Positions 1 to 8,686 of a stretch of 64,000 bases of DNA are shown piece by piece. The stretch is taken from NCBI GenBank assembly GCA_964440915.1, contig CAYTTV010000005.1:22902-86901 (forward strand), given 5' to 3'. The stretch comes from CAMPJM01 sp964440915. GTDB lineage: Bacteria; Bacteroidota; Bacteroidia; Cytophagales; Cyclobacteriaceae. A program made the translations under genes and the position numbers. How positions within the stretch are numbered: position 1 is the first letter of the stretch; the number at the start of each line of letters is the position of its first letter. Below the pieces are notes generated by a model. It made no database searches, was not told the origin of the DNA, and saw only the letters and a program-made list of their open reading frames with translations.

Positions 1-199
1 TATTTTCGCCTTATACCAATATTGGCTGTTTTTTGACTGTCACAGCCTTAAAGAAAACCCACTCTCAATGACGATAGAAACTCTTTAGCGTCTTAACGCC
101 TTGGTGGGGAAAGCAGCAATATCATCATCGCACTCTTGTGAAAATCTTCATGCACTTCGAGGTTAAAATAGACTGCTAACCCCAAAATTGAACTGTTAC
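1..199. other. Left-edge intergenic DNA, no gene seen
   Basis: I see no coding sequence in this stretch. Around 78-110 there is a phrase like ctttagcgtcttaacgcc, reminiscent of short dispersed intergenic repeats I recall from Bacteroidetes genomes. That resemblance is from memory and weak. The mannan promoter element begins at 200, so the regulator or remainder of the locus may lie beyond the left edge. Confidence 0.4.
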
Positions 200-263
200 G
201 TACGATTTTGCCAGACCTACGGACTAGAGTGTTTAAACTAAGTCACCCGGCCAGCTAGTTTTG
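200..263 (+). promoter_or_regulatory. Mannan-locus promoter A with 36-bp operator-like repeat
   Basis: Positions 200-235 form a 36-bp element that aligns without gaps to elements at 8515-8550 and 10511-10546. It has two half-sites of the form G(T/G)AC(G/T)A, here GTACGA at 200 and GGACTA at 221, spaced 21 bp apart, and it ends in AGTGTTTA. A TAGTTTTG box at 256-263 matches the Bacteroidetes -7 consensus TAnnTTTG exactly and begins 21 bp after the element ends. The GH26 gene starts about 115 bp further on. I infer an activator site abutting the -33 region. Confidence 0.7.
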
Positions 264-377
264 TATCATAGCAAAAAGCCTAAAGTAAATAATTGGTATA
301 AATGGCCTCATGGCTGTTCATATGGGTTAACAGCGTTAGGCGATTTAAATGATTTTCCAACCATAAGTTTATTCCTT

Positions 378-1388
378 GTGATACAATTTAATTTACAAAG
401 TTTTAAAAAAGTCCTTCAACTGTGCGCCATTGCGGCAATGTTGATGGTCACAAGTACAGGACATACCCAGACCAAGTTCAAATCACTCAACTTTCTCTAT
501 GAGATCTCAGGCAAAAAGACCATTGGGGGTATTCATAATCGAGAACCAAATGCTGAGCCGGCAGCCTGGACCAACTATATAAATGAAACTACGGGGAAGT
601 ATCCTGCACTCTGGAGTGGTGATTTCCTCTTCCAAAAGGAAAACATGGATAATCGCTGGACCATGATCTTCGAAGCAGAAAGACAGTGGAACAAGGGCGC
701 TTTAATCAATATTATGTGGCATGGATGCCCGCCAGATCAAGGAGAGCCTTGCGAATGGGATCCAGGATTGTTAAATGCACAGCTTACCGACAGTCAGTGG
801 GAAGAGATTATTACCGATGGCACCCCATTGAATGAAATTTGGAAAACCAGGATGGATGAAATTTCGGTCTATCTTTATTATTTGAAAGAAAGGGGAGTAG
901 AAGTAATGTTCCGTCCATTGCACGAAATGAACCAAGGCAAGTTTTGGTGGGGAGGAAGACCAGGGCCTAAAGGAACTGCTGAGCTGTACAGGATTACCCG
1001 CAATTATATGGAAAAGGAAAAAGGCCTGGACAACCTGATATGGGTATGGGATATGCAGGACATGAGCAGGGATTTTGAAGACTATAACCCCGGCCATGAG
1101 TACTGGGATGTATTTGCCTTTGATGTTTATGAGCAAGGTTTTGATAAAGAATGGTATGACTACATTCTGCCTATTGTTGGCGACAAACCTATGGCGATTG
1201 GGGAGTGTTCCAAATTGCCGTCTGTAAAAATGCTCAAAGCACAACCTCGGTGGACTTTCTTCATGCCTTGGTCAGAACTGGTAAAAAGTAGCAACTCCGA
1301 AAAAGAAATCAAAAAGGTATATACCGACAAAAGGGTGATCATGTTGGAAGATATGCCAGGATGGGATACAGATAAAGTAATCGAATAA
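378..1388 (+). CDS. GH26 endo-beta-1,4-mannanase (catalytic domain only)
   Basis: Secreted glycoside hydrolase family 26 enzyme, predicted to cut internal beta-1,4-mannosidic bonds of mannan or glucomannan. The FRPLHEMNQ motif carries the acid/base Glu183, and the AIGEC motif carries the nucleophile Glu276 (numbered from the GTG at 378). I chose this GTG because it gives a short basic N-terminus followed by a hydrophobic signal peptide ending near THTQ-like residues; the frame is open further upstream but only from a TTG at 261 inside the promoter. Its catalytic domain is closely similar to that encoded at 8687, yet it has no carbohydrate-binding domain or T9SS tail, so it may be periplasmic or secreted differently. 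It is preceded by promoter A and followed by a hairpin. Confidence 0.85.
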   Translation: MIQFNLQSFKKVLQLCAIAAMLMVTSTGHTQTKFKSLNFLYEISGKKTIGGIHNREPNAEPAAWTNYINETTGKYPALWSGDFLFQKENMDNRWTMIFEAERQWNKGALINIMWHGCPPDQGEPCEWDPGLLNAQLTDSQWEEIITDGTPLNEIWKTRMDEISVYLYYLKERGVEVMFRPLHEMNQGKFWWGGRPGPKGTAELYRITRNYMEKEKGLDNLIWVWDMQDMSRDFEDYNPGHEYWDVFAFDVYEQGFDKEWYDYILPIVGDKPMAIGECSKLPSVKMLKAQPRWTFFMPWSELVKSSNSEKEIKKVYTDKRVIMLEDMPGWDTDKVIE

Positions 1389-1404
1389 AGATTTGCCATG
1401 TAAA

Positions 1405-1467
1405 TTAATGTCGTTTCGTTGAGGATCCTTCTTACTTTAGGAAGAGGTTTGAGCGAAACGACATTAA
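1405..1467. repeat. Nested inverted repeat, copy 1
   Basis: Arms TTAATGTCGTTTCG (1405-1418) and its exact complement (1454-1467) enclose a second weak stem around a loop containing ACTTTAG. A related element lies at 6888-6966 with arms GTCGTTTAGTTA and the same CACTTTAG-type loop. Both follow a stop codon in this locus. It has no T-run, so it is not a typical intrinsic terminator; it may be a REP-like element or an mRNA processing/stability hairpin. Confidence 0.6.
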
Positions 1468-1732
1468 ATGATTGACGACAACTTCTGTTTGAATTAAAAC
1501 TGTTCCTGTCAGTTAGAAACTTGTTGAAAGCCAGCAGTATAGCCATAGTTGAAGCCCTCTGGCTATATTAACATCGCCACTATTTATAAATAGGTGATAA
1601 TATAGTATTCATTAGAAATTCTTCAGATATTAATGAATCAGGGAGGATTTGCAATGGGTTTCCTTAAAAAAAGAAACAGCATGCATCCTGTCCAATACCA
1701 AGGAAAATTAAGTTTCACTAAGAAAATATCAC
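1468..1732. other. Intergenic region with 14-bp palindrome and tiny leader frame
   Basis: No annotated-size gene is present. CTATTTATAAATAG at 1580-1593 is a perfect 14-bp palindrome, possibly an operator. A 28-codon frame runs from ATG 1654 to TAA 1738-1740, preceded by GGGAGG at about 1641, and its stop overlaps the start of the next gene (ATG at 1733). It could be a translational leader, but the peptide resembles nothing I know. Confidence 0.4.
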
Positions 1733-4700
1733 ATGAATAAGCTGCACACGATTGCAAAAGGATGGGGCTACCTCACGCTTTTTATAATGGCAACGATTAT
1801 GATGGGGTCATGCCAGCAGCAGTCGGACAAAGCGCCTCGGATATTGGTATTTTCAAAAACAACAGGTTGGAGGCATACTTCCATTCCTCAGGGTATCGAG
1901 GCCCTCCAAAAGTTAGGCAAAGCGCATGGGTTTCTGGTGGACACAACCGAAAACGCATCCAGATTCAATGATAAAAATCTGAAAAAGTATCATGCGATTG
2001 TGTTTTTGAATACCTCAGGCAGGGTTTTCAATCCCGAGCAGAAAGCAGCTTTTCAGCGGTATATCCAAGCGGGAGGCGGTTACGTAGGGATCCATTCCGC
2101 TTCCACCACCGAATATGAATGGACATGGTTTGGCAACCTTATGGGTGCACATTTTGCCAATCACCCTCATAACCCAGGAGTTCGGGAAGCCACAGTGACG
2201 GTATTGGATAAAGAACATCCCTCTACTATAGACCTGCCCGATGAATGGGTGCGGGATGATGAGTGGTATAACTTCCGAAGCTTTTATCCGGGGATAAAGG
2301 TATTGGCCAACCTTGATGAAACTACCTACGAGGGTGGCACACATGGGTCAGATCACCCCATTGCCTGGTACCAGGAGTATGATGGCGGAAGGGCTTTTTA
2401 CACGGCAGGAGGACATACGGAAGAATCTTATAGCGAGCCGCTGTTTTTGGGCCACCTTTTGGGAGGGATACAATATGCCATGGGAGAAGGCAAGCTGGAT
2501 TATTCCAAAGCTACTGCGGTGGAGGTGCCAGAAGAAAACCGTTTCGTTAAGACTACTTTGGTAGATGATTTAAAGAATCCCATGGAATTGGCCATTGCGG
2601 AAGATGGACGGATTTTCTTTACGGAATTAAGAACGGGTAGCTTGAACTTATATGACCCTAAAACAAATGAACGTTCTTTGATACATCAGTTTGAGGTGAC
2701 TACACGGGGAGGTACAGGACTGATCGGGATAGCGCTGGATCCAGACTTTTCCGCCAATAACTACCTTTACTTGTATTATGCTCCTCCGATAGAGGGAGAA
2801 CCTATTATTTTCAATCTTTCCCGTTTTACGCTTAATCCAAACAATACTATTGATCCAACATCTGAAAAGATATTGTTGCAGGTTCCTGTAGAAGAGAACA
2901 GTGGCTCTCATCATGGTGGTTCTTTGGCATGGGATGAAGAAGGCAATCTATATCTTTCTACAGGAGACAGTTCAAGCCCATTTTCGTCCGATGGATATGC
3001 GCCATTAGATGAGCGCCCGGGAGAGCAGTATTTCAGTCTTGATGCCCAAAGGTCGGCTGCTAACACCAATGATCTCAAGGGTAAAATATTGCGCATCCGT
3101 CCCCAGCCCGATGGGACATACACCATCCCCGAAGGGAATTTATTTGCTCCCGGTACCGCTAAAACACGCCCAGAAATATATGTAATGGGCAGCCGCAACC
3201 CTTATCGTATCGCCGTCAATAAAAAAACTGGCACCGTATATTGGGGGGATAATGGCCCAGATGCAGGAACGGAGAGCGAAAAAGGGCCAAGGGGCTATGA
3301 TGAGTTCAATCAGGCAAAAGAACCAGGCAATTATGGATGGCCTTATTTTGTAGGAAACAACTACGCCTATGCCCATTGGGATTTTGAAGCCAAAACTGCT
3401 GGGCCAAAATTTGATCCTGAGACCCCCATCAATAACTCGCCTAATAATACAGGCCTTGCCGAATTGCCTCCTGCGCAGCCAGCCATGATTTGGTATCCTT
3501 ATGCTTCATCTGAAGAATTTCCCGAACTGGGACAGGGTGGGCGCAGTGCCATGGCAGGAGATTTCTTCCATTATAATAAGGCATCAACGGCAGCGACAAG
3601 GTTCCCACAATATTATGACAATGCTCTATTTGTATTTGATTGGATGAGAAATTGGGTAATGGCCATACGCTTTGATGAAAACGAAAATTTCCAAAGTATC
3701 GAACCTTTTATGGCTGTCAATGGGGATTTTAGAAGACCTATCGACCTTGCTTTCGATAATGACGGCATTATGTATATGTTGGAATATGGCTCGGTATATG
3801 GCTTGGACAATGAAGATGCCCGTCTCGTAAAGATTGAGTATAACCGAGGCAACCGGGCCCCTCAGGCTATTGCGAGTGTGCTGGATTCTGCTGGTGAGGA
3901 GACTTTGCACCGAACGGTTTATCTTACCTCAGAACTAAGAACTTTACCCCTAGAGTCCCAGGTTGTAGGGCCAGCCCCTTTGCGTGTGTTGTTCACCAGT
4001 AGAGGTTCTGGGGATCCCGACAGCGATGATAAAATAAGTTATAAGTGGCAGCTTGAAGGAGAGGATGTTATTGCTACAGATCCTCACCCCGCCCACACAT
4101 ATACAAAACCTGGAGTTTATCACGCAATTTTGGAGATTAGGGACCAGGCAGGATTGGCTAATAGAGATACTGTAGTCGTAAAAGTCGGCAATGCACGGCC
4201 AGAAGTGACGATTGCTTCACCCAATAATAAATCCTTTTTCTGGGAAAACAAGCCTTTTCAATATAAGGTAGATGTCCAGGATAAAGAAGATGGAAATGCC
4301 ATTCAAGAAGACATTAAAGTGATTTTTGATTATCATCCGGCAGGCGTCAGCAACGATATCGCTTTATCCACAAATGCTCTATTGCCTAGAGGGGCAGTGC
4401 TTATTGATGATAGTGATTGTGTGGCTTGTCATATGGTAGATGCGGAAGCAGTCGGACCCTCTTACCGTGCCATTGCAGCGCGATACCAAGACCATAAGGA
4501 TGCTAAAACTATGCTTATTGATAAAATTATAAAGGGAGGGACAGGAAACTGGGGCAACAGTATGATGAGCGCACATCCACAACTTTCGGAGGGAGAGGTC
4601 AAGGCTATGGTCGAATACATCCTTTCTTTGGCGGAGGAAAAGACTACAAAAGCGTGGCCTTCTGAGGGTGTATTGCCGTTTGACCAGCACAAAAAAGAGG

Positions 4701-5167
4701 AAGAAAGAGGGATGTATGTGTTGCAGGCTGCATATACCGATAAAGGCGCTAATGGTATAGGGCCTCTTACGGGAAGGGAAATAATAAAACTGAGACCGGC
4801 TAAAGTAAGAACAGCTTTGGCCGATGGCCATATTGGTTTTGAGCGATATCGAGATAATCTGGGGCATGGAGGAAATGCTGCTTATATTTTATTAAAGAAT
4901 ATTGACCTCACAGGAATCAATAGGTTTGTCTATGAATATAATGCTACTACCAATGGCTTTATTGAGGTGAGGATAGATTCCCGTGCAGGCCCTGTCATTG
5001 CCAGAGCGTCTTTTGAGGCTTCGGAGCACTGGGAGGCCAATGATTCTCTTGAAGGTGTGATTGACCAGCCAGTTTCAGGAAAACATGATGTTTATTTTAT
5101 AGTAGTGCGGCATGAGAAACCCAATCAAGGCATAATCAATATTCAATATATCACGATGGGGCAATAA
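1733..5167 (+). CDS. Multidomain lipoprotein: ThuA, GSDH-type propeller, PKD, cytochrome c, CBM6-like
   Basis: An 1144-residue lipoprotein (lipobox MMGSC, Cys27). In order: a ThuA-like domain (about 34-255; the family is linked to trehalose/sugar metabolism), a glucose/sorbosone dehydrogenase-like beta-propeller (about 270-705), a PKD domain (about 745-825), a class I cytochrome c domain with CVACH at 896-900 and a candidate axial Met near 942, and a C-terminal carbohydrate-binding-like domain (about 985-1144). It is probably surface-exposed or periplasmic. The combination suggests sugar oxidation with electrons passed to the attached heme, but no substrate or quinone cofactor can be read from sequence. 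It sits between two mannanase genes and 26 bp before the esterase, so it probably belongs to the mannan operon. Confidence 0.8.
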   Translation: MNKLHTIAKGWGYLTLFIMATIMMGSCQQQSDKAPRILVFSKTTGWRHTSIPQGIEALQKLGKAHGFLVDTTENASRFNDKNLKKYHAIVFLNTSGRVFNPEQKAAFQRYIQAGGGYVGIHSASTTEYEWTWFGNLMGAHFANHPHNPGVREATVTVLDKEHPSTIDLPDEWVRDDEWYNFRSFYPGIKVLANLDETTYEGGTHGSDHPIAWYQEYDGGRAFYTAGGHTEESYSEPLFLGHLLGGIQYAMGEGKLDYSKATAVEVPEENRFVKTTLVDDLKNPMELAIAEDGRIFFTELRTGSLNLYDPKTNERSLIHQFEVTTRGGTGLIGIALDPDFSANNYLYLYYAPPIEGEPIIFNLSRFTLNPNNTIDPTSEKILLQVPVEENSGSHHGGSLAWDEEGNLYLSTGDSSSPFSSDGYAPLDERPGEQYFSLDAQRSAANTNDLKGKILRIRPQPDGTYTIPEGNLFAPGTAKTRPEIYVMGSRNPYRIAVNKKTGTVYWGDNGPDAGTESEKGPRGYDEFNQAKEPGNYGWPYFVGNNYAYAHWDFEAKTAGPKFDPETPINNSPNNTGLAELPPAQPAMIWYPYASSEEFPELGQGGRSAMAGDFFHYNKASTAATRFPQYYDNALFVFDWMRNWVMAIRFDENENFQSIEPFMAVNGDFRRPIDLAFDNDGIMYMLEYGSVYGLDNEDARLVKIEYNRGNRAPQAIASVLDSAGEETLHRTVYLTSELRTLPLESQVVGPAPLRVLFTSRGSGDPDSDDKISYKWQLEGEDVIATDPHPAHTYTKPGVYHAILEIRDQAGLANRDTVVVKVGNARPEVTIASPNNKSFFWENKPFQYKVDVQDKEDGNAIQEDIKVIFDYHPAGVSNDIALSTNALLPRGAVLIDDSDCVACHMVDAEAVGPSYRAIAARYQDHKDAKTMLIDKIIKGGTGNWGNSMMSAHPQLSEGEVKAMVEYILSLAEEKTTKAWPSEGVLPFDQHKKEEERGMYVLQAAYTDKGANGIGPLTGREIIKLRPAKVRTALADGHIGFERYRDNLGHGGNAAYILLKNIDLTGINRFVYEYNATTNGFIEVRIDSRAGPVIARASFEASEHWEANDSLEGVIDQPVSGKHDVYFIVVRHEKPNQGIINIQYITMGQ

Positions 5168-5193
5168 GCTGCTATTTCATTTTATAGTTGATC

Positions 5194-6879
5194 ATGATCG
5201 AAAAAAAGATTAAAAGAAGAGCATTTTTTGCAAAGGGAGGCGTAGGTGCTTTGGCATTGAGTGTAGCACCTGCTGCTGCCATTACTGCTTGTGCATCTCC
5301 CTCAAACAATATCGAACAGGAAGAAGATGACGGGCAGGTGCTTTTTATTGGTGAAAACATCGCAGTGGCCAACACCCAATATGGCAAAGTGAAAGGGTAT
5401 ATCATGAAAGGAATTTATACTTTTCATGGGATTCCATACGGAGATGATACCGCTGGGAAAAATAGGTTTATGCCACCCCAGGAGCCTAAACCGTGGAAAG
5501 ATATACGTCCCGCCGTATTTTATGGCAATTCCGCTCCCCAGAAAATCTATGATCGCAGTCCTGAAAATTACTATGCCTTTGTAGACCATTGGAACTATGA
5601 TGAAGTAAGTGAAGATTGCCTGCGTTTGAATATCTGGACTCCGGCAATTGATGATGGTATGAAACGGCCTGTAGTGGTATGGTTGCATGGAGGCAGGTTT
5701 TCCAATGGCAATGGCATAGAGCAAGATGGTTATCACGGTGAAAATTTCAGCCGGTATGGCGACGTGGTTTTTTGCTCTATTAACCACCGGTTGGGACCCA
5801 TTGGGTTTTCTGATTTTTCTGCTGTTGGAGGGGAGGAATATAAGGATTCAGGCAATGTGGGCATGTTGGATATTATAGCAGCTTTGAAATGGGTCAATAA
5901 AAATATTGCCCATTTTGGAGGCGATCCCAACAATGTTACCGTAATGGGCCAATCAGGCGGTGGTGACAAGGTCTGCCTCGTGGCTGCCATGCCCGAAGCA
6001 AAGGGCTTGGTGCATAAAGCAGTGGCACTCAGTGGTTTTTATATAGAAGGGATGGATAAAAAATACTCTGAGGAGCTAGGAAGGTATATATTGAAAGAAG
6101 CTGGCATAACGATTTCCAATATCCATAAGTTACAGGAAATGCCGTGGAAGGAGTACATCGACCTAGCCTTGAGGGCAGAAAAGAGGATGGAAAAAGAGCA
6201 GGGAAGTTCGGGGATGAGATTTGGGAACTTCGGCCCCCATGCCGATGGGAGGCATATCCCTTTGGGAGAGTTCTATAGCAATACCGATAATGTTCCTGAT
6301 ATTCCCATGCTCCTATGCACAACCTTTCATGAGTGGGCACCCGGGCGGACAGCGCCTGAATTAGAGGATATCACTTTAGAAGGTGTTGTGGAAGAACTAC
6401 AAGCCACATATGGTGAAAATGCTGAAGAGATTGTAAATGCTTATGCCAAGAATTTCCCTAATAGCAAGCCAATAGAAATCTGGGCTTTTATCACCTCTAA
6501 TCGACAACGGGTGGTAAGTGCAGCCAAGGCAAAGCTTAAGCAGAAATCTCCTCTGTATGTAGCTTGGTTTGGTTGGAGTTCTCCTTTGTTTGACCATCGC
6601 ATGCGATCGTTTCATTGTTTGGATATCAGTTTCTGGTTTTTGAATACCGATTTGATGGTTACCCATACGGGTGGAGGTGCACGGCCTAGAAAGCTCTCTA
6701 AAACAATGGCTAATGCCTTATTGAAGTTTATGCGTTCCGGCAATCCTAACGGCGGTGCGCTGCCTCTTTGGCCAGAGTATACAGAAGCAAATGGAGAAAC
6801 TATGATATTGAATGACGAATGCATTGTTGTGAATGATCCTGACAAGACAGGACGCAGAGTGCTGGACAAGTATAGTTAA
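5194..6879 (+). CDS. Carboxylesterase type B family, Tat-type lipoprotein
   Basis: Alpha/beta-hydrolase of the carboxylesterase/cholinesterase family, about 561 residues. The N-terminus IEKKIKRRAFFAKGG is twin-arginine-like and followed by a hydrophobic stretch and an ITAC lipobox, so the protein is probably exported folded and lipidated. The nucleophile elbow is GQSGG (Ser near residue 254) rather than the common GESAG. The oxyanion motif is LHGGRF, and a FHCLDISFWF segment resembles the family's catalytic-His region. The ATG at 5194 was preferred over the in-frame TTG at 5188. Its position between a mannanase and a GH5 gene suggests it deacetylates acetylated mannan; that role is inferred from context only. 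Confidence 0.75.
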   Translation: MIEKKIKRRAFFAKGGVGALALSVAPAAAITACASPSNNIEQEEDDGQVLFIGENIAVANTQYGKVKGYIMKGIYTFHGIPYGDDTAGKNRFMPPQEPKPWKDIRPAVFYGNSAPQKIYDRSPENYYAFVDHWNYDEVSEDCLRLNIWTPAIDDGMKRPVVVWLHGGRFSNGNGIEQDGYHGENFSRYGDVVFCSINHRLGPIGFSDFSAVGGEEYKDSGNVGMLDIIAALKWVNKNIAHFGGDPNNVTVMGQSGGGDKVCLVAAMPEAKGLVHKAVALSGFYIEGMDKKYSEELGRYILKEAGITISNIHKLQEMPWKEYIDLALRAEKRMEKEQGSSGMRFGNFGPHADGRHIPLGEFYSNTDNVPDIPMLLCTTFHEWAPGRTAPELEDITLEGVVEELQATYGENAEEIVNAYAKNFPNSKPIEIWAFITSNRQRVVSAAKAKLKQKSPLYVAWFGWSSPLFDHRMRSFHCLDISFWFLNTDLMVTHTGGGARPRKLSKTMANALLKFMRSGNPNGGALPLWPEYTEANGETMILNDECIVVNDPDKTGRRVLDKYS

Positions 6880-6887
6880 TAAATCAT

Positions 6888-6966
6888 GTCGTTTAGTTAA
6901 GGCGATTAACCCTTCTCACTTTAGTAGAAGGGGAAGGATGAGGATAAAAGAAGCTAACTAAACGAC
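6888..6966. repeat. Nested inverted repeat, copy 2
   Basis: Outer arms GTCGTTTAGTTA (6888-6899) and TAACTAAACGAC (6955-6966) are a perfect 12-bp pair. An inner stem pairs CCCTTCT (6910-6916) with AGAAGGG (6926-6932) around a loop containing CACTTTAG. The layout matches the element at 1405-1467. It lies between the esterase stop and the GH5 start. Confidence 0.6.
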
Positions 6967-6988
6967 TTTCACTAAAAAAACATGAAAA

Positions 6989-8146
6989 ATGATGGAAAGA
7001 AAGAATAGAAGGGGCTTCTTGAAGACGGCCGGACTTGCGGGAGCGGCAGTTGCTGCGGCACCTCATTTACTGGAAGCAAAAGATAGTGCCAAAAAAATAA
7101 AACCTATTAAAGGACTTGCGCTTCCCAGGTGGAAGGGTTTTAACTTACAATATATCTATAGAAACAGAGGGATTCATGCCCCTCAGGAGCAACATTTTCA
7201 ATGGTTGTCCGATTGGGGGTTTGACTTTGTACGTATTCCTTTGAACTATAGGGCTTGGCTTAAATACAAACCCAAAAGAGGAGAGAGGCCTATAACAGAA
7301 GAAGATGTTTATAATATAGATGAAAGCACGCTGGAACTTATCGATAAAATGGTGGAGTATGGTGTGAAGCATAATGTGCATGTAAACCTATCTTTTCATC
7401 ATGCACCGGGCTATATCATCGGTATTGGGGATTGGACAGGAGAGCCTTTTCGGCTTTTCAGGGATGAAGCAGCAAAAAAAGCTTTTACCTACCATTGGGA
7501 AATGTTTGCCAAACGGTATAAAGGAATAGGCAAAAACCAAATAAGCTTTAATCTATTTAATGAAGCACCATGGCCTTATGACAATTTCAATGGAGAAATT
7601 TATAAAAACACGATAACGCCTGCTGTAGAAACCATTCGGAAAATCAGCCCTGAACGCATTATTATAGCCGATGGCGCAGGAGCAGGCAACCTTTGTGTCC
7701 CTGAGCTTATTCCTTTGGGCATTAATCAAAGCGTGCATTGCTATATACCAGGGACAGTGAGCCATTATAAAGTAGACTGGATGCAGGAACGCACCGATTG
7801 GCCGGAACCAAAGTGGCCAGATGCTATCGGTGAAGAAGGGTATGTGTGGAACAGGCAAAAACTGGAAGAGTACTATGCACCATGGGGTAGGCTGGTGGAA
7901 CAGGGCATTGGCGTGCACTTGGGAGAAACTGGCGGTTCGCATCGTTTACCGCACCATGTTTACTTGGCTTGGTTGGAAGATGTACTCGATGTATTTAAAA
8001 ATATGGGTATAGGCTATTGTCTTTGGGATTTTATTGGCCAAAGCAATTTTGGAATCTTGGACAGCGACAGAAAAGATGTGCAATATGAAGACTGGTATGG
8101 CCATAAGCTCGACAGGAAGATGCTCGAATTACTTCAAAAGTATTAG
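6989..8146 (+). CDS. GH5-family glycoside hydrolase with Tat signal
   Basis: A 385-residue (alpha/beta)8-barrel hydrolase of the cellulase/mannanase clan. The N-terminus has a clear twin-arginine motif (RRGFLK) followed by an Ala-rich hydrophobic region. Family hallmarks include SFHHAPG in the early barrel strands, FNEAPW with the likely acid/base Glu192, and LGETGG with the likely nucleophile Glu313. In this locus it most plausibly acts on mannan or glucomannan, or on oligosaccharides released by the GH26 enzymes; the subfamily cannot be fixed by eye. It follows the esterase by about 110 bp, separated only by the nested hairpin, so co-transcription is likely. Tat export implies a periplasmic enzyme. 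Confidence 0.8.
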   Translation: MMERKNRRGFLKTAGLAGAAVAAAPHLLEAKDSAKKIKPIKGLALPRWKGFNLQYIYRNRGIHAPQEQHFQWLSDWGFDFVRIPLNYRAWLKYKPKRGERPITEEDVYNIDESTLELIDKMVEYGVKHNVHVNLSFHHAPGYIIGIGDWTGEPFRLFRDEAAKKAFTYHWEMFAKRYKGIGKNQISFNLFNEAPWPYDNFNGEIYKNTITPAVETIRKISPERIIIADGAGAGNLCVPELIPLGINQSVHCYIPGTVSHYKVDWMQERTDWPEPKWPDAIGEEGYVWNRQKLEEYYAPWGRLVEQGIGVHLGETGGSHRLPHHVYLAWLEDVLDVFKNMGIGYCLWDFIGQSNFGILDSDRKDVQYEDWYGHKLDRKMLELLQKY

Positions 8147-8514
8147 GGAACATATGGACAGATTAATAACACTAGCCTAGGATAACCATCATCCGAAGGT
8201 AAGAGGGAATTTCCATGGGATTAAGGTAACCTAAGGAAGTTGCCTCTTGCCTCGGCATAGCGCTAATGGAAAGTAATAACTGCTTGTCAAAATACAAGTT
8301 TATAAGATTAATAGTATAATTACGTATACTGACCGTTAGTGGCATGACATCGGAAGTTCCAACTTGAGTATGTCAACTGACTTCTGCCTACCCAATTCTG
8401 ACGTCTTGAATCTTAAATTTGTTGTCCCGTTTCATCCTTTGCCTATTGTCAATCGCCCCTTGCCTATTTATCGTGTCTAATGTCTGTCGTCTGATGTCTA
8501 ATGTCTAATAACAC
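8147..8514. other. Intergenic region with dispersed-repeat text
   Basis: No gene is seen. Positions 8436-8470 (CCTTTGCCTATTGTCAATCG and onward) recur in inverted orientation at 19721-19750 and 19808-19834. They are followed by tandem-like GTCTAATGTCTG phrases (about 8474-8508). This looks like low-complexity dispersed intergenic repeat material next to the promoter element. Confidence 0.45.
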
Positions 8515-8578
8515 GGACTATTTTACCAACTTTCCGTACGATAGTGTTTAGCCATCCTAATTTATTCAGATACTTTTA
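8515..8578 (+). promoter_or_regulatory. Mannan-locus promoter B with 36-bp operator-like repeat
   Basis: The second copy of the 36-bp element lies at 8515-8550, with half-sites GGACTA (8515) and GTACGA (8536) and the tail TAGTGTTTA. A TACTTTTA box at 8571-8578 (TAnnTTTG with one mismatch) begins 21 bp after the element, exactly as at promoter A. It drives the T9SS-tailed GH26 gene starting at 8687. Confidence 0.7.
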
Positions 8579-8686
8579 TATAACACACTGCAATCGTTTC
8601 CGGAAACATGATTGACGTGTATCTATCCTTCTTGCTCGTAAGAGTAAGACAGTACATCTATTGTTCAATTTTTAAACCAAGTAAAA

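Noticed and set aside
261..377. Upstream extension of the first GH26 gene from a TTG
   Set aside because: It would begin inside the promoter -7 box and place 39 atypical residues before a good signal peptide; the GTG at 378 fits better.
8474..8510. GTCTAATGTCTG runs as a possible CRISPR or tandem repeat array
   Set aside because: Units are about 8-10 bp, irregular and without spacers; no cas genes are present.
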